From contig JAFZOA010000715.1 in assembly GCA_017550775.1 (NCBI GenBank), positions 1-8,848 on the forward strand: a stretch of DNA of 8,848 nt. The letters run 5' to 3'. Positions 6,584 through 8,848 of this stretch are shown piece by piece. This DNA comes from Ruminiclostridium sp. (lineage in GTDB: Bacteria > Bacillota_A > Clostridia > Oscillospirales > Ruminococcaceae). The notes under the pieces were generated by a model that was not told where the DNA came from, ran no database searches, and saw only the letters and a list, made by a program, of their open reading frames with translations. The first letter of the stretch is position 1, and every line of letters begins with the position of its first letter. The position numbers and the translations under genes are program-made.

Positions 6584-6997
6584 ATGAATTACGAGAAGTC
6601 ATGCGGCGCTGTTGTGTACAGAAAATTTCACGGTAATACCGAGATCCTTCTTATCAGACATATCAAATCGGGATACTGGTCATTCCCGAAAGGCCATGTC
6701 GAAAAAGGAGAGACCGAGGTCGAAACTGCGACAAGGGAGATAAAGGAGGAAACGAATATCGATGTCCTGATAGACAGCGGGTTCCGCGAGACGGTGACTT
6801 TTTCGCCGCGCAGAGATACCAGCAAGACCGTTGTCTATTTTGTCGCAAAGGCGATAAGCCGTGACGCAAAGCCACAGCTTGACGAGATCTCCGACATGAA
6901 ATGGATGGAGATAGGTCAGGCAGCGTCCTACCTTACATACGAGAACGACAAGATAATAGCGCATAAAGCAAGATCGTTCATAGCGCTTATGAAGTGA
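6584..6997 (+). CDS. Nudix hydrolase, likely bis(5'-nucleosyl)-tetraphosphatase (Ap4A hydrolase type)
   Basis: A compact 137-residue Nudix enzyme, expected to cleave nucleoside polyphosphates such as Ap4A in the cytosol with Mg2+. The Nudix box runs from G37 to I59 (GHVEKGE, then REIKEETNI). It fits Gx5Ex7REUxEExGU except that the late Gly is Asn58. The catalytic R51, E52, E55 and E56 are present. The opening SCGAVVYR, the WSFPKGHVEKGE form and the short length point to the Ap4A-hydrolase branch, but substrate cannot be fixed by reading. I chose ATG 6584 because AAAGGA lies 7 bases before it and the fold starts at once. The longer frame from 6473 adds 37 low-complexity residues and begins upstream of the promoter. 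The gene has its own promoter and terminator, so it is a single-gene unit. A different NTP or NDP-sugar substrate is possible. Confidence 0.92.
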   Translation: MNYEKSCGAVVYRKFHGNTEILLIRHIKSGYWSFPKGHVEKGETEVETATREIKEETNIDVLIDSGFRETVTFSPRRDTSKTVVYFVAKAISRDAKPQLDEISDMKWMEIGQAASYLTYENDKIIAHKARSFIALMK

Positions 6998-7004
6998 GAT
7001 CAGA

Positions 7005-7032
7005 CCCGCGGCAGCAGTACCGCGGGCTTTTT
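7005..7032 (+). terminator. Rho-independent terminator of the Nudix gene
   Basis: CCCGCGG (7005-7011) pairs perfectly with CCGCGGG (7020-7026) around an 8-base loop, followed by a T run (7028-7032). It begins 7 bases after the stop codon and separates the Nudix gene from the promoter of the next gene. Confidence 0.93.
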
Positions 7033-7077
7033 CTATGCTGTAATAATGCGGTGGAGAAAAAATTTTTGTTAAAACAG

Positions 7078-7106
7078 GTGACAAACAAAGAAAAATATGT
7101 TATAAT
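7078..7106 (+). promoter_or_regulatory. Sigma-A type promoter of the HD-GYP gene
   Basis: GTGACA (7078-7083), 17-base spacer, TATAAT (7101-7106), in an AT-rich stretch with an A/T run upstream (7057-7074) that resembles an UP element. Transcription should begin near 7113, giving a leader of about 84 bases. The -35 and spacer length are the same as in the Nudix promoter. Confidence 0.9.
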
Positions 7107-7128
7107 AATTTTTATAGGTTTTGTCTCC

Positions 7129-7160
7129 GTGTCGCCGCACCCTGCGGCCGGTCCGGACAC
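7129..7160 (+). other. Stem-loop in the HD-GYP leader
   Basis: GCCGCA (7134-7139) and TGCGGC (7143-7148) form a tight hairpin with a CCC loop, enclosed by GTGTC (7129-7133) with GACAC (7156-7160). GCCGC can alternatively pair with GCGGC at 7164-7168. I see no match to a known riboswitch, including the cyclic-di-GMP classes. Confidence 0.5.
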
Positions 7161-7196
7161 AAGGCGGCTCAATCGTTTAAGAAGGAGGAAACTCTG

Positions 7197-8312
7197 ATGG
7201 CTGAGAACGCTTCAAAGATGAGGATAAAGGTCGAAGAGCTTGAATCCGGCATGGTCACCGCAGACAACGTGATCGAGCCGGGTACAGACAGGGTATTGCT
7301 CCTGAAGGACACCACCCTCGACAGCGTTATGATATTCAACCTCAAAGAGCGCTATAACGTCGGCGAGGTCTATATCAAAAAAGCGTTCAGCTCGGATACC
7401 GTTTCTCAGGAAATGAAGGCGGAAATAGATATCCACAAATCTCTGAGCACCCTCAAAGATATCTTCGGCTCGGACGACGAAAAGCCGCTCACCAAATTCA
7501 CCAACGAGGCGGCTAAGGAGATAAGCAACGTCACCAACGAGCTCATCACGAGCCTGTATGCAGACGACAATATCCTCCTGAAAATGCACCAGCTCCAGTC
7601 CTACGACGACTATACCTACAAGCACTGTCTGCGTGTCGCCATGATGTCCGTCACGATCGGAAAGAGCCTCGATCTCCCGCGCAACAAGATGCATGATCTC
7701 TGCGAAGCCGCGCTGCTGCACGACCTCGGCAAGAGAACCATAGACATTGATATCATACGCAAGCCCGGACGGCTCACCGACGACGAGTTCCTCGCGATCA
7801 AGAAGCACCCCCAGAACGGCTATATCCTGCTCCGCAAGAACGGCAGCTATAACGAGGATGTCATGAACGCCGTGCTCATGCACCACGAGAAATACGACGG
7901 CACCGGCTACCCCCTCGGCTTAAAGGGAAATCAGATCACCTACCTCGCAAGGATCATCACCGTTGCCGATGTGTATGACGCGCTCACCTCAAACCGCCCG
8001 TACCGCCAGCCGTGGAGCGTTGCCGAAGCGGAGGAGTTCATGATGGGCGGTGCGAACACCCACTTCGACTACGACATCATAACCGCGTTCCTGAACGCAT
8101 TCGCGCCGTACCCGGTCGGGGAGAAGGTACTGCTGAGCGACGGTCGTATCGCGGTAGTCATAAGCAACAACACCAACGTGCTTCGTCCCGTTATCCGTGT
8201 GGAGACCGGCGGCGAGCCCGAGATCATAGATCTCTACAACAACTTCAAATACCTCACGCTTTCAATAAAAGCGCTTGAAAACGACCCTGTCAAGGAAAAA
8301 GCGCAGGCGTGA
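7197..8312 (+). CDS. HD-GYP domain protein, probable cyclic-di-GMP phosphodiesterase
   Basis: A 371-residue soluble protein. HD-GYP enzymes hydrolyse cyclic-di-GMP to pGpG or GMP with bound Fe or Mn. ATG 7197 follows AAGGAGG by about 8 bases. An N-terminal small domain (about 8-62) matches the leader found on many clostridial HD-GYP proteins. The catalytic domain spans about 125-300: H143, H175-D176 with K179 in LLHDLGK, H204 in KKHP, H229-H230, GTGYP at 235-239, and D258 in VADVYDALTSNRPYR. These match the expected metal ligands, so the enzyme looks active. Residue 139, four before H143, is Tyr rather than the Glu used as an extra ligand in a described three-metal form, which points to a two-metal site. 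A C-terminal beta-rich piece (about 305-350) follows. There is no receiver or sensor domain, so its input is unclear. An aspartate kinase gene follows 36 bases later with no terminator between. Confidence 0.93.
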   Translation: MAENASKMRIKVEELESGMVTADNVIEPGTDRVLLLKDTTLDSVMIFNLKERYNVGEVYIKKAFSSDTVSQEMKAEIDIHKSLSTLKDIFGSDDEKPLTKFTNEAAKEISNVTNELITSLYADDNILLKMHQLQSYDDYTYKHCLRVAMMSVTIGKSLDLPRNKMHDLCEAALLHDLGKRTIDIDIIRKPGRLTDDEFLAIKKHPQNGYILLRKNGSYNEDVMNAVLMHHEKYDGTGYPLGLKGNQITYLARIITVADVYDALTSNRPYRQPWSVAEAEEFMMGGANTHFDYDIITAFLNAFAPYPVGEKVLLSDGRIAVVISNNTNVLRPVIRVETGGEPEIIDLYNNFKYLTLSIKALENDPVKEKAQA

Positions 8313-8348
8313 TAAAATAACAGCCAACAAAGAAAGGAACAAAAGACA

Positions 8349-8848
8349 ATGGCAAAAGTAGTAAAATTCGGCGGCAGCTCACTCGCGGACGCAAACCAGT
8401 TCCGCAAGGTGGCAGATATCATCAGGAGCGACAAAAAGCGCAGATATGTGGTTCCCAGCGCTCCCGGCAAGCGCTTCTCCGACGACACCAAGGTCACGGA
8501 TATGCTGTATAAGTGCTACGACGACGTGTGTAACGGCGCGAATGCGATAGCGGCGTTCCTTCCGATAGCGGAAAGATACAACGGCATCATAAGCGACCTC
8601 GGGCTTACGATCTCCCTCGACCGCGAGTATGAGGAGATCACCGACAACTTCACCAAGCGCGCCGGCCGTGATTACGCCGCGAGCCGCGGTGAATACCTCA
8701 ACGGCATTATCCTCGCGAATTACCTCGGCTTCAACTTCGTGGACGCGGCAAAGGGCATCTTCTTCAAGGCGAACGGCGAATTCGACGCCGAGCTCACCGA
8801 TGCGACCCTTGCCTCTATCCTTGAGGGCTATGACTGTGCAGTCATCCC
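8349..8848 (+). CDS. Aspartate kinase, N-terminal part (runs off the window)
   Basis: Aspartate kinase phosphorylates L-aspartate with ATP, the first committed step towards lysine, methionine and threonine (and diaminopimelate for the cell wall). The first 166 codons are present and the frame is open at the end. It begins MAKVVKFGGSSLAD with the family's KFGGSS nucleotide-binding signature at residues 6-11. It continues with VVPSAPGKR and KVTD, and has SRGEYLNG, the counterpart of the SxGE active-site loop, about two thirds through. The regulatory ACT domains would lie beyond the window. The start has AAAGGA about 10 bases upstream. It lies 36 bases after the HD-GYP stop with neither terminator nor promoter visible, so it is probably co-transcribed. 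It is a LysC-type enzyme, but I cannot tell which isozyme, so no symbol is given. Confidence 0.93.
   Translation, partial: MAKVVKFGGSSLADANQFRKVADIIRSDKKRRYVVPSAPGKRFSDDTKVTDMLYKCYDDVCNGANAIAAFLPIAERYNGIISDLGLTISLDREYEEITDNFTKRAGRDYAASRGEYLNGIILANYLGFNFVDAAKGIFFKANGEFDAELTDATLASILEGYDCAVI

Noticed and set aside
7113..7196. Cyclic-di-GMP riboswitch in front of the HD-GYP gene
   Set aside because: The leader is only about 84 bases and shows hairpins, but none of the conserved sequence of the known cyclic-di-GMP riboswitch classes could be seen.
6994..7197. 67-codon open frame between the Nudix and HD-GYP genes
   Set aside because: It runs through the terminator, promoter and leader, overlaps both neighbours, and has no ribosome site.

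Overview
The window looks like a chromosomal segment of a low-to-mid GC Gram-positive gut anaerobe, probably a Ruminococcus-like member of the Clostridia (Oscillospiraceae). This is inferred from sigma-A type promoters (TTGACA/GTGACA, 17-bp spacer, TATAAT), strong AGGAGG-type ribosome binding sites, a DUF1385 gene next to prmC, and the style of the large hybrid kinase. No tRNA, rRNA, CRISPR array, transposase gene or prophage gene is visible. No gene-free stretch exceeds 300 bases.

Layout. Bases 1-786 hold the 3' part of an unrecognised acidic, helical protein, closed by a strong terminator hairpin. Bases 911-4386 hold a promoter and a 1133-residue membrane hybrid histidine kinase. Its order is TM, dCache sensor, TM, two near-identical PAS-like modules in tandem, HisKA, HATPase, receiver, and a C-terminal Hpt-like domain whose phospho-accepting His appears to be replaced by Gly. 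Bases 4387-4537 are almost entirely one long imperfect palindrome wedged between two convergent stop codons, the best candidate here for an undescribed repeat or mobile element. On the minus strand, a consensus promoter (6429-6401) drives a DUF1385 membrane protein and the overlapping prmC, the release-factor glutamine methyltransferase. On the plus strand follow a Nudix hydrolase of the Ap4A-hydrolase type with its own promoter and terminator, an HD-GYP protein (likely cyclic-di-GMP phosphodiesterase) with its own promoter, and, 36 bases further on, the start of an aspartate kinase gene that runs off the window.

How the genes fit together. There is no single pathway. The segment combines housekeeping functions (release-factor methylation, aspartate-family amino-acid synthesis) with signalling: an orphan hybrid kinase with no separate response regulator nearby, and two neighbouring enzymes that probably degrade signalling nucleotides (Ap4A-type and cyclic-di-GMP). 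The kinase sensor carries residues resembling the amino-acid-binding motif of dCache domains, so its ligand may be an amino acid. That is inference.

Two start sites were moved downstream from the longest open frames, to 6342 for the DUF1385 gene and 6584 for the Nudix gene. In both cases the longer start lies inside or upstream of the promoter, and the chosen start has a good ribosome binding site.
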